From NCBI GenBank assembly GCA_964580315.1, contig CAZOKH010000019.1, positions 1-45,069 on the forward strand: a stretch of 45,069 bases of DNA, written 5' to 3'. This DNA is from CAZOKH01 sp964580315 (lineage in GTDB: Bacteria > Chloroflexota > Anaerolineae > Anaerolineales > Anaerolineaceae). Shown here piece after piece: positions 1 through 7,666 of this stretch. The translations under genes and the position numbers were made by a program. A model generated the notes under the pieces. The model had not been told where the DNA came from, ran no database searches, and saw only the letters and a program-made list of their open reading frames with translations. Numbering within the stretch: position 1 is the stretch's first letter; each line of letters begins with the position of its first letter.

Positions 1-35
1 ATCTTCCACCCCGAATTTGTTACTTTGTCTTGACT

Positions 36-155
36 TTTATCACAGTTGTTTCGAGTGAAGCCCTGAACAGGGCGGAACGAGAAATCTTAACTTCACAATC
101 GAAGACTTCTCTTCGCTCAACCTTGCAGGTTTTGCTCATCGAAGTGACAAATTGT
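36..155. repeat. Degenerate intergenic repeat with inverted segments
   Basis: The 213 bases before the first gene hold no credible coding region. Read on the minus strand the stretch contains GTCACTTCGATGAG, then GAGCGAAGAGAAGTCTTCGA, then AAGATTTCTCG. These words resemble the short 'GAGCGAAGCGAGAAATCT' intergenic repeats scattered in many environmental bacterial genomes. Boundaries are approximate. The assignment rests on pattern memory and on the lack of coding signal. Confidence 0.3.
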
Positions 156-165
156 TGAAATCGAC

Positions 166-199
166 TATCTGTGTCAATCCGTGTTCATCTGTGGTTTTC
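166..199 (-). repeat. ACCACAGAT-type dispersed repeat, copy 1
   Basis: On the minus strand this reads AAAACCACAGATGAACACGG followed by ATTGACACAGAT. The same words recur at 7742-7808. The element ends only 14 bases before the TTG start of the next gene, so it lies where the ribosome binding site and promoter of that gene should be. Confidence 0.45.
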
Positions 200-213
200 T
201 TGAGGATTAGAAA

Positions 214-1041
214 TTGAGTATTGACACAACACAGCTTCTTATCGGTTTTCTTACCGCGGTGCTGATTGCGCTGGCAGCCTGGCGCGCGCACAGTCTCAGC
301 GTCAGCGGGGCGTGGGCGGCGGCCGGCCTGGGCACGGTCATTTTTGGCCTGGGCGGCTGGCAGTGGGCGGTGGTGCTGTTGGGATTCTTCATCTCTTCCA
401 GCGGGTTGTCGCGCGTGGCGAAGAAACGAAAAGCTGTGTTTGTTGAGAAGTTCTCCAAGGGCTCGCAGCGCGACGCCGGACAGGTGCTGGCCAACGGCGG
501 GGTGGCCGGGTTGTGTGTGCTGCTGCATTTGCTGGCGCCGCAAGGCGGCTGGGCCTGGCTGGCCTTTGCCGGTTCACTGGCAGCCGCCAACGCCGACACC
601 TGGGCTACTGAGCTGGGCGTGCTGGGGCGTTCCACCCCGCGCCTGATCACCAGCGGCAAACCGGTTGAAAAAGGCGAATCAGGCGGCGTCACCTGGGAAG
701 GCACACTGGCGGCTTTCGGCGGGGCGCTGTTGATTGCCCTGCTGGCGGCGGCAGTGGAAGGCAGCCTGGCAGCGGCGCTGCCGTTTGGCGTTGTGCTGCG
801 CATGGGCCTGATTGCCCTGGCCGGGCTGCTGGGCAGCCTGCTCGACTCGCTGCTGGGCGCCACCGTGCAGGCGATTTACACCTGCCCGGTGTGCCAAAAA
901 GAAACCGAGCGCCATCCGCTTCACACTTGCGGGACAGCCACCACGCTGAAGCGCGGTTTGCCCTGGATGGACAATGACTGGGTCAACACGCTGTGCACGC
1001 TGTGTGGGGCAGTGGCGGCAGGGATTTTTATTTTCTTCTAA
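214..1041 (+). CDS. DUF92 family integral membrane protein
   Basis: This 275-aa, strongly hydrophobic protein matches the DUF92/TIGR00297 family. The plant member VTE6 is a phytyl-phosphate kinase, but the bacterial role is not established. Visible family features are repeated Gly/Ala-rich membrane segments, the block 'LAAANADTWATELG' near residues 124-137, and 'SGGVTWEGTLAAFGG' near 156-170. A C-terminal loop has Cys residues (CPVCQ, then HTC, then a CTLC near the end) that could bind metal. The start is a TTG codon; no ATG gives a better N-terminus. It stands alone, with repeats on both sides. Confidence 0.75.
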   Translation: MSIDTTQLLIGFLTAVLIALAAWRAHSLSVSGAWAAAGLGTVIFGLGGWQWAVVLLGFFISSSGLSRVAKKRKAVFVEKFSKGSQRDAGQVLANGGVAGLCVLLHLLAPQGGWAWLAFAGSLAAANADTWATELGVLGRSTPRLITSGKPVEKGESGGVTWEGTLAAFGGALLIALLAAAVEGSLAAALPFGVVLRMGLIALAGLLGSLLDSLLGATVQAIYTCPVCQKETERHPLHTCGTATTLKRGLPWMDNDWVNTLCTLCGAVAAGIFIFF

Positions 1042-1049
1042 ATTGCAAC

Positions 1050-1074
1050 AACGAACCACACGAAAGACACGAAA
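1050..1074 (+). repeat. CACGAAA dispersed 25-bp repeat, copy 1
   Basis: The 25-base element starts AACGAACCACACGAAAG and ends ACACGAAA. Related copies lie at 7667-7691, 31840-31864 and, inverted, 32328-32352. It starts 8 bases after the stop codon of the DUF92 gene. Its role is unknown. Confidence 0.55.
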
Positions 1075-1161
1075 AGCGGATGAATATTAACCTTTTTTCG
1101 TGAAGTTCATAAAACTTTTTGTTTGTAATTATTCAGAATCGTCCGTTTGGATTTAAAGAAT

Positions 1162-1344
1162 TCAGCGATTTGTTGCGGATTCGTCAGAGACCAAACCGCA
1201 TAGGCAACCTTGTTGATCAACTACAGGAAGCTGACTGTAATCATTTTGGATCATTAATGTCAATGCATCACGGATAGAGGAATTCGTATGTGTAGTTACG
1301 AGTTTTTGGTGTCCTTCGATTAAGTTTCGGATGGGAAAAAGCAT
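1162..1344 (-). pseudogene. Truncated CBS-domain protein
   Basis: About 60 residues make one near-complete CBS (adenosyl-ligand-binding) motif: 'PIRNLIEGHQKLVTTHTNSS', then an IRDAL helix, then 'QNDYSQLPVVDQQG' and 'CGLVSDES'. The chain then stops, whereas CBS domains normally occur in pairs or attached to another domain. A GGAGGG ribosome binding site supports starting at the internal Met (1344) and not five codons upstream. Just past the stop, a different frame stays open for about 25 more codons (reading SLTNPQQIAEFF). This suggests a frameshifted remnant of a longer gene. A genuine single-CBS small protein remains possible. Confidence 0.45.
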
Positions 1345-1381
1345 ACCAAAACCCTCCATTAATTAGTACTATGAAAAAGCC

Positions 1382-1488
1382 TTAGAAAAGTCTTTCTGTT
1401 AGATCATCCCGCTCCATCCCCAGATGATCTGTCACATCATTCAAAATGGCGCTAATTTTGCCCCACTGATATCGCGCGGAATTCTCAT
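1382..1488 (-). pseudogene. HicA-like toxin remnant with internal deletion
   Basis: The reading frame opens MRIPRDISGAKLA, the usual N-terminus of one HicA subgroup. It then jumps, out of frame, into AILNDVTDHLGMERDDLTERLF followed by TAA, the usual C-terminus of the same subgroup. The middle, which in intact homologues carries the Gly-Ser-His segment of the double-stranded-RNA-binding fold, is missing. The total of 107 bases is not a multiple of three, so the product in the first frame ends after 15 codons. Its ATG overlaps the stop of the HicB-like gene (ATGA), the usual coupled arrangement for such pairs. The family call is from memory of homologues. Confidence 0.6.
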
Positions 1489-1691
1489 GCAGCAAAAACC
1501 TCCTCCCGCAAATAATGCATACGTACTACGCGCGGGCGGTCCTTTTCATCAAAATGACAACTGATGGCATCTTGAATGGCGGTTTTTAATTTCTCCCAGG
1601 TGTCGGCTTCGGTATAGATGGAATATCCCAGGGCGCGGGCAGTATATCCGCCTTCGGCTGCTTCTTCGACAACAAACACGATTTCAGTCAT
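1485..1691 (-). CDS. HicB-like antitoxin, partner of a deleted HicA
   Basis: This 68-aa protein begins MTEIVFVVEEAAEGGYTARA and continues with an alternating strand/helix pattern ('SIYTEADTWEKLKTAIQDAI', 'CHFDEKDRPRVVRMHY'). This is the partly degraded RNase H fold of the HicB/UPF0150 family. Members of this subgroup are sometimes misnamed as oxoisovalerate dehydrogenase subunits. An AAGGAA site 9 bases upstream supports this start over one eight codons earlier. It lies 133 bases downstream of the E2 gene on the same strand and overlaps the hicA remnant by 4 bases. With the toxin broken, the antitoxin may be a relic or may only act as a regulator. Confidence 0.65.
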   Translation of the reverse strand: MTEIVFVVEEAAEGGYTARALGYSIYTEADTWEKLKTAIQDAISCHFDEKDRPRVVRMHYLREEVFAA

Positions 1692-1824
1692 ACGTATTCT
1701 TCCTTGTCTCATCAAGTATAAAACAAATCTGATGCGGATTCAATGTTAATGCAGTGCGCCGGCCGCCAAAGGCCGGGGCACCGCCCATCAGGAAAAACAG
1801 GAGGGGGGAATGGGAAAGATTGCA

Positions 1825-3204
1825 CTAAGCATCTTGAAGCGCAGAAATCCACAAATAGGGTTCTTCGATCAAGTCTTTGATATATTGCAGGAAGCGCGCA
1901 GCCGGGGCGCCGTCCACAATGCGGTGGTCAAACACCAGGCTGAGGGTCATCTTCTGGCGCACCACACACTGGCCGTCTTTCACCATCATAGCGGGGGCAA
2001 TGCGCCCCACGCCCAGGATGGCGGCTTCGGGCAGGTTGATCACCGGGGTGAAGGCATCTACGTCGAACATGCCCAGGTTGGTGATGGTGAAGGTGCCGCC
2101 GGTCAGGTCGTCGGGCAGGGCGCGGCCGTTTTTGGCAGCCTCGGCCAGTTCGCGGTAGCGCGCGCCGAGCTGGCGCAGGCTCAACTTGTCGGCATCTTTT
2201 ACCACCGGCACCAGCAAGCCGCGCTCGGTGTCAACTGCCAGGCCAATGTTGATGTGTCCCAGCAGTTCCACAGCGTCGGGCGCCAGGCGGGCGTTCATGT
2301 AGGGGAATTTGCGCAGCGCCAGGGCGCACAGTTTGGCCAGCAGGTCGTTGTAAGAAGGTGCGAAGCCCCATTCGTCTTTGAGGCGGGTTTTGAGGCGCTC
2401 GCGCATGGCCACAAATTCGGTGGCGTCCACGTCCATGAACAGGGTAACGCGGGCGGTGGTGTGCGCGCTGGTTCCCATGCGCTCGGCAATGATGCCGCGC
2501 ACGCCGCGCAGCGGCAGGCGTTCGGTCACTTCGGCAGCGGGCAGGGGTGCGCCAGCCGCAGGGACGCCGGCAGGTGCTGCGCCGGTTTGCTGCATGGCGC
2601 GCTCCACGTCGGTTTTGGTGATGATGCCGCCGGCGCCGCTGCCGGTAATGGCAGACAGCGGGATGCCGGCCTGGGCGGCCATGTTTTGCGCCACAGGGGT
2701 GGCTTTGGGCTGCTTTTCCAGGAAGGCGAGCACGTCTTTTTCAACCACGCGCAGTCCCTCGCCGCCGGTGGGCGGCACCTGGGTCAGGTCAATGCCTTTG
2801 TTTTCAGCCAGTTTGCGGGCGCGCGGTGAGGCGAACACGCGGCCGGTTGGTTCAACGGCAGCGGGCGCTGCAATTGACGGGGCGGTTTCTGAAGCGGCAG
2901 GGGCAGCCGCAGGTTGTTCGGTTTCAGCCGGGGCGGGGGCGCTGCTGCCGGCAGTGAATTTATCTTCGGGCTTGCCGATGATGGCGACCACCTCCAGCAC
3001 GGGTACAACCGCGCTGTCGGGGTAAGGGCCGATGTGGATGGTGCCGCTGGCGGTGGCTTCCACCGGGAAAACCGCTTTGTCGGTTTCCACTTCCAGCACT
3101 TCCTGGCCCTGTTTCACTTTGTCGCCGTCTTTGACATTCCATTTCACAATGGTCACTTCTTCGACGGTTTGCCCCAGTTTGGGGATGAACAGTTCTTCAG
3201 CCAT
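1825..3204 (-). CDS. Dihydrolipoamide acyltransferase (E2) of a 2-oxoacid or acetoin dehydrogenase complex
   Basis: The 459-aa E2 transfers the acyl group from E1 to CoA through a lipoyl arm. Domains in order: an N-terminal lipoyl domain (residues 1-78) with the lipoylated lysine in 'VETDKA' (Lys43); a Pro/Ala-rich linker; an E1/E3-binding domain near 122-163 ('ASPRARKLAENKGIDL'); a second binding-domain-like segment near 168-204 ('VAQNMAAQAGIPLSAI'); and a CoA acyltransferase domain from about 225 with the catalytic 'DHRIVDG' (His427, Asp431). Its ATG shares one base with the TAA of the E1 gene (TAATG), so translation is coupled. No E3 (dihydrolipoamide dehydrogenase) is nearby. The substrate cannot be fixed from sequence: pyruvate, branched-chain acids and acetoin are all possible. 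Confidence 0.9.
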   Translation of the reverse strand: MAEELFIPKLGQTVEEVTIVKWNVKDGDKVKQGQEVLEVETDKAVFPVEATASGTIHIGPYPDSAVVPVLEVVAIIGKPEDKFTAGSSAPAPAETEQPAAAPAASETAPSIAAPAAVEPTGRVFASPRARKLAENKGIDLTQVPPTGGEGLRVVEKDVLAFLEKQPKATPVAQNMAAQAGIPLSAITGSGAGGIITKTDVERAMQQTGAAPAGVPAAGAPLPAAEVTERLPLRGVRGIIAERMGTSAHTTARVTLFMDVDATEFVAMRERLKTRLKDEWGFAPSYNDLLAKLCALALRKFPYMNARLAPDAVELLGHINIGLAVDTERGLLVPVVKDADKLSLRQLGARYRELAEAAKNGRALPDDLTGGTFTITNLGMFDVDAFTPVINLPEAAILGVGRIAPAMMVKDGQCVVRQKMTLSLVFDHRIVDGAPAARFLQYIKDLIEEPYLWISALQDA

Positions 3205-5297
3205 TAGCGCATCACCTTTCTGCAGGCCTCCACAATGCGGTTGGTGTTGGGGATGACCACATCTTCCAACACCTCGGCGCGGGGCACCGGCACATTGGCG
3301 GCAGACACGCGCACCATGGGGGCATCGAGGTAATCGAATGCCAGTTCGTTGATTTGCGCCATGATTTCGCTGATAAAGCTGGTGTTTTCGTAGGCTTCAT
3401 TGACGCCCACAAAGCGGCCGGTTTTCTTGATGGAGGCGATGATGGTGTCGATATCCAGCGGTTTCAGGCTGCGCAGGTCGATCACTTCCACGTCGATGCC
3501 TTCTTTAGCCAGGATTTCGGCAGCCTCGAGCGATTTTTGCACCATGCGCGAATAAGTGACGATGGTCAGGTCTTTGCCTTCGCGTTTCACATCGGCCACA
3601 CCCAATGGGATGATGTAATCTTCTTCAGGAACGGGACCCTTATCTTTGTAGAGCATCTTGTGCTCAATAAACATGACCGGGTTGTCATCCTGGATGGCGG
3701 CTTTGAGCAAGCCTTTGGCGTCGTAGGGTGTGGAGGGCATGACCACGTACACGCCGGGCAGGTGGGTCCACAGAGATTCGAGGCTTTGCGAGTGATGGGC
3801 GGCAATGGCGCGGCCGGCGCCGCCTTCGGTGCGCACCACGCAGGGCACGCTGGTTTTACCGCCGAACATATAGCGGTTTTTGCCGCCCTGGTTGGCGAGC
3901 TGGTCGATGATCAGGGGGGTGAAGTCCACATACATAATCTCAGCCACGGGACGCATGCCCACCATGGCTGCACCCACCGCCGCGCCGGCGATGGTGGCTT
4001 CGGAAATGGGGGTGTTGATCACGCGCCATTGTCCAAATTCTTCCAGCAGACCGCGCGTGGCGCCGTATGCGCCGCCGTACAGGCCGATATCTTCACCAAA
4101 CAGGAAGACATTTTTGTCACGCAGCATTTCTTCGCGCATGGCTTCTTGCAGTGCCTGGGCATAGGTGATCTGGCGCATGTTGGGGTCAGATTTCACGCGC
4201 CGGCGCAGTTCGGCTTCTTTGGCCACATCAGTTGCAGTGGTTTTCAAAGGGGCGAAGACATCGGTGAAAGCTTCACTTACGTTTGGTTCCGGTGAGGCGT
4301 CACTGTATGCCTGGGCCTGTTCGATCTTGGCCTGCACGGTTGCATCCATCTTTTCAAATTCTTCATCGGTCAGCATGCCGATGGTTTTTAAATCTTCCGA
4401 AAGCACGCTGATGGGGTCGCGCTCTTTCCACTCGGCTTCTTCTTCACGCGTGCGGTAGGCGCGCGGGTCAGAATGCGAGTGGCCGTACCAGCGGTAGGTT
4501 TTGGCTTCAATCAGGCTGGGGCCTTTACCCTGCCGGGCGCGTTCCACGGCTTTGGTAACCGCGCTGCGCACGGCCAGCACGTTCATGCCTTCCACCGATT
4601 CACCCGGGATGCCATAAGCAGCAGCGCGATCTGAAATGTCGGGCGTATTGCAGGTGGTTTGCCAGGGGGTGGACATGGCGTAGAGGTTATTCTCAATCAC
4701 GAACACCAACGGCAGGTCCCAGATGGCGGCCATGTTGAGCGATTCGTGGAAGTTGCCTGTGTTGGTGGCGCCATCTCCAAAGAAGCACACGACCACGCTG
4801 TCGGTGCCCTGAAGTTTTTGCGCCAGGGCTGCGCCAACCGCCACCGGGATGTTGCCGCCGACAATGCCGGTGGCGCCCAGGTTGCCGTGGGCAATATCGG
4901 CAATGTGCATGGACCCGCCTTTGCCTTTGCAGTAGCCGCCCGAACGACCCATCACTTCGGCCATCATTTGGTTGTAGTGGTTTTGTTTTTCTTCAGGGGT
5001 CAGGGCGGCGGTGTCGCCGTGGGCGTGGCAGTGGCCGTGACCGCGGTGGGTGCTGGTGATCAGATCATCCGGGCGCAGGGCTGCCACAGCGCCAACTGCC
5101 ACAGCTTCTTCGCCGGCATACAGGTGCGAAGCGCCTTTGATGACGGCTTTGCTGAGCAATTTGGCAATGTTATTCTCCAGCGCACGGATTTCCATTATCT
5201 GGCGCAAGTAACCCAGAAGCTGCTCTTTGGTGAGTGCTTGCTCCTCAATCAAAGCAGATACTTTTTCAATTCTTCTTGCAACACTTTTGCTTGCCAT
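3204..5297 (-). CDS. Fused E1 alpha-beta subunits of a thiamine-diphosphate dehydrogenase complex
   Basis: This 697-aa protein joins both E1 subunits, which are usually separate chains. The alpha half (about 1-330) carries the thiamine diphosphate motif GDG at 174-176 followed by 'VIENNLYAM' near 200-208. It also has 'GRSGGYCKGKGGSMHI', typical of pyruvate and acetoin dehydrogenase alpha chains. The beta half starts near residue 375 ('ITYAQALQEAMREEM', 'GEDIGLYGGAYGATRGL') and contains the usual 'TPISEATIAGAAVGAAM' and 'DLRSLKPLDIDTI' segments. The two halves are joined by a linker rich in Ala, Glu and Pro. E2 follows with a 1-base overlap; a VOC protein and a SorC regulator precede. The reaction is decarboxylation (or acetoin cleavage) with acyl transfer to lipoyl-E2. 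No single residue lets me choose the substrate. Confidence 0.9.
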   Translation of the reverse strand: MASKSVARRIEKVSALIEEQALTKEQLLGYLRQIMEIRALENNIAKLLSKAVIKGASHLYAGEEAVAVGAVAALRPDDLITSTHRGHGHCHAHGDTAALTPEEKQNHYNQMMAEVMGRSGGYCKGKGGSMHIADIAHGNLGATGIVGGNIPVAVGAALAQKLQGTDSVVVCFFGDGATNTGNFHESLNMAAIWDLPLVFVIENNLYAMSTPWQTTCNTPDISDRAAAYGIPGESVEGMNVLAVRSAVTKAVERARQGKGPSLIEAKTYRWYGHSHSDPRAYRTREEEAEWKERDPISVLSEDLKTIGMLTDEEFEKMDATVQAKIEQAQAYSDASPEPNVSEAFTDVFAPLKTTATDVAKEAELRRRVKSDPNMRQITYAQALQEAMREEMLRDKNVFLFGEDIGLYGGAYGATRGLLEEFGQWRVINTPISEATIAGAAVGAAMVGMRPVAEIMYVDFTPLIIDQLANQGGKNRYMFGGKTSVPCVVRTEGGAGRAIAAHHSQSLESLWTHLPGVYVVMPSTPYDAKGLLKAAIQDDNPVMFIEHKMLYKDKGPVPEEDYIIPLGVADVKREGKDLTIVTYSRMVQKSLEAAEILAKEGIDVEVIDLRSLKPLDIDTIIASIKKTGRFVGVNEAYENTSFISEIMAQINELAFDYLDAPMVRVSAANVPVPRAEVLEDVVIPNTNRIVEACRKVMR

Positions 5298-5321
5298 TCG
5301 TTTGTTTGCCTACCTCTCAAA

Positions 5322-5351
5322 ATTATGCTTAGAAAAAATATTGGTAATCAA
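5322..5351 (-). promoter_or_regulatory. Candidate promoter for the E1-E2 genes
   Basis: On the minus strand TTGATT (5346-5351) and CATAAT (5322-5327) are 18 bases apart, 25 bases upstream of the E1 ATG, in the 109-base gap after the VOC gene. This would let E1-E2 be made separately from the regulator. Read by eye only. Confidence 0.35.
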
Positions 5352-5406
5352 CTTTTTGTGAAAAATGTTGTTTGTAAGATGTGAGTTTTCCTCGGTTCTA
5401 GTGAAT

Positions 5407-5958
5407 TTATTTGTCAAGGGGAGAAGTGTCCTCGGGAGGAGGGTAGATTTTTTCAGGAGTGTGGCGGCGTTTGGGACGTTGAATGAGTTCAATGGTGAAG
5501 CTGTAATCTTTTTCGCTGTCCAGGTAGGCATAGTGCCCATCGCCGTCGGGGCCGAACCCCGAACCTTCCATGCTGACTTTGAAGCCGGCGGCTTCCGCCT
5601 GTTCAATAGCTGCGGTCATATCATCAACCAGGAAGCCGAGATGCTGCAAGCCGTATCCATGATCTTTGATAAAGTCGGTATAAATGGAGTCGCCGTCTTG
5701 ATGTTCGATCAATTCAATGCGGGTGGGGCCAAAATAGCTGAGTGCAACGCGGAAATGATGGACAACCGGTTTGCCATGATAAAAGGCTTTTTGCACCAGG
5801 GGTTGACCGTAGGTGTAGAAATGCCAGGGGCCAATTCCAAAAACCTTCCAGTACATTTCCACGGTTTTATCCAGGTCTTTGACAACCATAGCCACCTGGG
5901 CAACACCGTTGTTGAGAAACGGCAGAGGGAGGGGGTTTTCAATAGAAGGTGTGTTCAT
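5407..5958 (-). CDS. VOC-superfamily (glyoxalase / epimerase-like) protein
   Basis: The 183-aa protein has the two beta-alpha-beta-beta-beta repeats of vicinal-oxygen-chelate metalloenzymes. Repeat 1 begins 'VAQVAMVVKDLDKTVEMYWK' and ends 'TRIELIEH'. Repeat 2 begins 'GLQHLGFLVDDM' and ends 'FTIELIQRPK'. Likely metal ligands are Gln in VAQVA, Glu in IELIE, His in LQHLG and Glu in IELIQ, the arrangement seen in methylmalonyl-CoA epimerase and glyoxalase I relatives. It lies between the SorC regulator gene (28-base gap) and the fused E1 gene, so it probably acts on the substrate or a by-product of the dehydrogenase. The exact reaction is unknown. Confidence 0.75.
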   Translation of the reverse strand: MNTPSIENPLPLPFLNNGVAQVAMVVKDLDKTVEMYWKVFGIGPWHFYTYGQPLVQKAFYHGKPVVHHFRVALSYFGPTRIELIEHQDGDSIYTDFIKDHGYGLQHLGFLVDDMTAAIEQAEAAGFKVSMEGSGFGPDGDGHYAYLDSEKDYSFTIELIQRPKRRHTPEKIYPPPEDTSPLDK

Positions 5959-5986
5959 TTCCGGTTCCCATGCAAAATAATGCCTG

Positions 5987-6937
5987 CTACTCTTGCAGCA
6001 GGCGGGTTGCAGTATCTTCGTCGGTGATCAAAACATTAATCAATTTTCCGCGCAGTGCAGCGCGAATAGCTTCCACTTTTATTTTTCCGCCGGCAACACC
6101 GATGATGCGGGTGATTTTCCGGATCTGATCCAGTTCCAGGCCGATCAACTTGTGGTTGATGGGATCATCCACCCGCTCGCCATTGATATTATAGAAATTC
6201 AGGCCGATGTCGCCCACGGCGCCCTTGTCTCTGATTCGTTGAATTTCTTCGTTTGTGAAAATGCCGGTGTTGATGGCTACTGATTCTTTGTTCATGGCAC
6301 CAACACCCACAATGGCAATGTTGGCTTTGGCTGCCGCATTGAGCACTTTGGAAATTTGCGGATCTTTCAGCAGCGCTTCGCGAACTTCGCGGCTGCTGAC
6401 AATGCCCGGCGATGAAAGCAGAAGCGGCTTGGCGTCAAAGGTTTGCGCCATGCGCCGCACAAGGTCGGTACCGTCGATGTTGGCATCGGGCTGGTTGAGC
6501 CCGCCAATGCTTTGAATGATGTTTAACCCCGGGAAACTGCGCGGCGGCAGCTCATGCACAATACTTGCCAGGGTGTGCCCCCAGGTGATGGCGATGCTCT
6601 CATCACCCTGGATGCTGCGCAGCAGGCATTCAGCCGCCGCCATACCCAGGTGATGGGTGAGCCGCTCTCTATTCTCGGGCTGGGGGGTGGGGATGGTGAT
6701 GACTTCATCAATGTTGTAACGCAGCTCAACGGCATGTTCCAGCGAAGAGCGTTCTTCGTCATACGATTCCAGCTTGATTTGTACCACTTTCAGGTCGCGT
6801 GCGCGCTGCAGCAAGCGTGAAACCTTGATGCGCGACAGCCCCAGACGTTTCCCGATTTGTTTCTGGGTTAATTCGTCTTCATAATACGCCTGGGCTATTT
6901 TATACAGCAAACGCCGATTTTCAGATTCAAGGGTCAT
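5987..6937 (-). CDS. SorC-family ligand-responsive transcriptional regulator
   Basis: The 316-aa protein has an N-terminal helix-turn-helix ('AYYEDELTQKQIGKRLGLSR' then 'IKVSRLLQRA', residues about 17-47) and a C-terminal SorC sugar-binding/deoxyribose-phosphate-like domain ('ITWGHTLASIVHELPP', 'VVGDIGLNFYNING'-like core, 'GVAGGKIKVEAIRAAL'). Regulators of this family usually control a catabolic operon next to them and respond to a phosphorylated sugar or polyol. It is the first gene of the minus-strand group with the VOC, E1 and E2 genes. Its own promoter is packed with GATCA words (see 6991-7045), which suggests autoregulation. The ligand is unknown. A link to the dehydrogenase substrate is inferred from position. 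Confidence 0.85.
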   Translation of the reverse strand: MTLESENRRLLYKIAQAYYEDELTQKQIGKRLGLSRIKVSRLLQRARDLKVVQIKLESYDEERSSLEHAVELRYNIDEVITIPTPQPENRERLTHHLGMAAAECLLRSIQGDESIAITWGHTLASIVHELPPRSFPGLNIIQSIGGLNQPDANIDGTDLVRRMAQTFDAKPLLLSSPGIVSSREVREALLKDPQISKVLNAAAKANIAIVGVGAMNKESVAINTGIFTNEEIQRIRDKGAVGDIGLNFYNINGERVDDPINHKLIGLELDQIRKITRIIGVAGGKIKVEAIRAALRGKLINVLITDEDTATRLLQE

Positions 6938-6990
6938 GGAAAAATGGTTTGAGACAGAGCGAAATTTTTTGCAGCACAGCTTACTCCTAA

Positions 6991-7045
6991 GATCATAACA
7001 AAACGATCATTTGAAGTCAAGTGATCGAAAATGATCATATGATCA
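6991..7045 (-). promoter_or_regulatory. SorC gene promoter with GATCA operator cluster
   Basis: On the minus strand TTGACT (7015-7020) and TATGAT (6992-6997) have exactly 17 bases between them, a near-consensus sigma-70 promoter whose start would fall about 50 bases before the regulator ATG. GATCA words sit at 6991, 7005, 7022 (as TGATCG) and in a perfect 14-base palindrome TGATCATATGATCA at 7032-7045. One word lies inside the spacer and one in the -10. The spacing suggests a multi-site operator for the regulator itself and possibly for the divergent gene at 7113. Confidence 0.65.
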
Positions 7046-7112
7046 TAAACGCCAGTGAAACAGTGCCACTTCTGAAAGGTAAAATCAAGCATTCCAATTT
7101 GGGAGCGTCAGC

Positions 7113-7652
7113 ATGACAAAAAACGTAGTGGTGGCATCGAAAAACCCGGTGAAGATCCAATCGGTGCAAATTGCCTTTCACCGTCTTTTTTCTGATCAGC
7201 CATTTAAATTTGAGGGTGTAGATGTGCCTTCAGGGGTGAGCAGCCAGCCGATGAGCAGCGCCGAAACCCTGCAGGGAGCCTTCAACCGGTTGAATGCGGC
7301 GGCCGGGGCTGTGCCAGGCGCCGATTACTGGGTGGGCATTGAGGGCGGCGTGGAAGCGCACGACGATGATTTGTTTGCCTTTGCCTGGGTGCTGGTGCGC
7401 AGCGGTGACCGCTGGGGAAAAAGCCGCACAGGGTCATTTGCCCTGCCGCCGCAGGTGGTGGAGCTCATTCACCAGGGCATGGAGATGGGTGATGCCGATG
7501 ATATGGTGTTTGGGCGCAGCAATTCCAAGCAGAAAAACGGCGCCATCGGGCTGCTGACCGGCGATGTGGTGGACCGCACAGCTTTATATGAACAGGCGGT
7601 GATCTTGGCGCTGCTGCCGTTTAAGAATCCCGAACTGTACCCCCTGTTGTAA
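7113..7652 (+). CDS. yjjX: YjjX-type inosine/xanthosine triphosphatase (DUF84)
   Basis: This 179-aa protein belongs to the NTPase_I-T/DUF84 family. E. coli YjjX hydrolyses the non-canonical nucleotides ITP and XTP to limit their entry into nucleic acids. Family marks are 'VVASKNPVKIQSVQIAF' at the N-terminus, 'VPSGVSSQPMSSAET' near 42-56, 'DYWVGIEGGVE' near 73-83, and 'GAIGLLTGDVVDRTALYEQAV' near the C-terminus. The length matches the family. A GGGAGC ribosome binding site precedes the ATG. It is divergent from the SorC gene and could share the operator region between them. House-cleaning function inferred from family. Confidence 0.85.
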   Translation: MTKNVVVASKNPVKIQSVQIAFHRLFSDQPFKFEGVDVPSGVSSQPMSSAETLQGAFNRLNAAAGAVPGADYWVGIEGGVEAHDDDLFAFAWVLVRSGDRWGKSRTGSFALPPQVVELIHQGMEMGDADDMVFGRSNSKQKNGAIGLLTGDVVDRTALYEQAVILALLPFKNPELYPLL

Positions 7653-7666
7653 GTTTTTCTATTAAC

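Noticed and set aside
1760..1779. GC-rich hairpin between E2 and the HicB-like gene as terminator
   Set aside because: A short CCGGCC/GGCCGG stem exists, but no T-run follows on the minus strand. Readthrough into the HicB-like gene seems likely.
1810..2829. Long open frame of 339 codons on the plus strand
   Set aside because: It is antisense to the E2 gene, has no family features and is Gly/His/Gln-rich, the typical composition of a GC-rich shadow frame.
3354..4295. Open frame of 313 codons on the plus strand
   Set aside because: Antisense to the fused E1 gene, whose family motifs are unambiguous.
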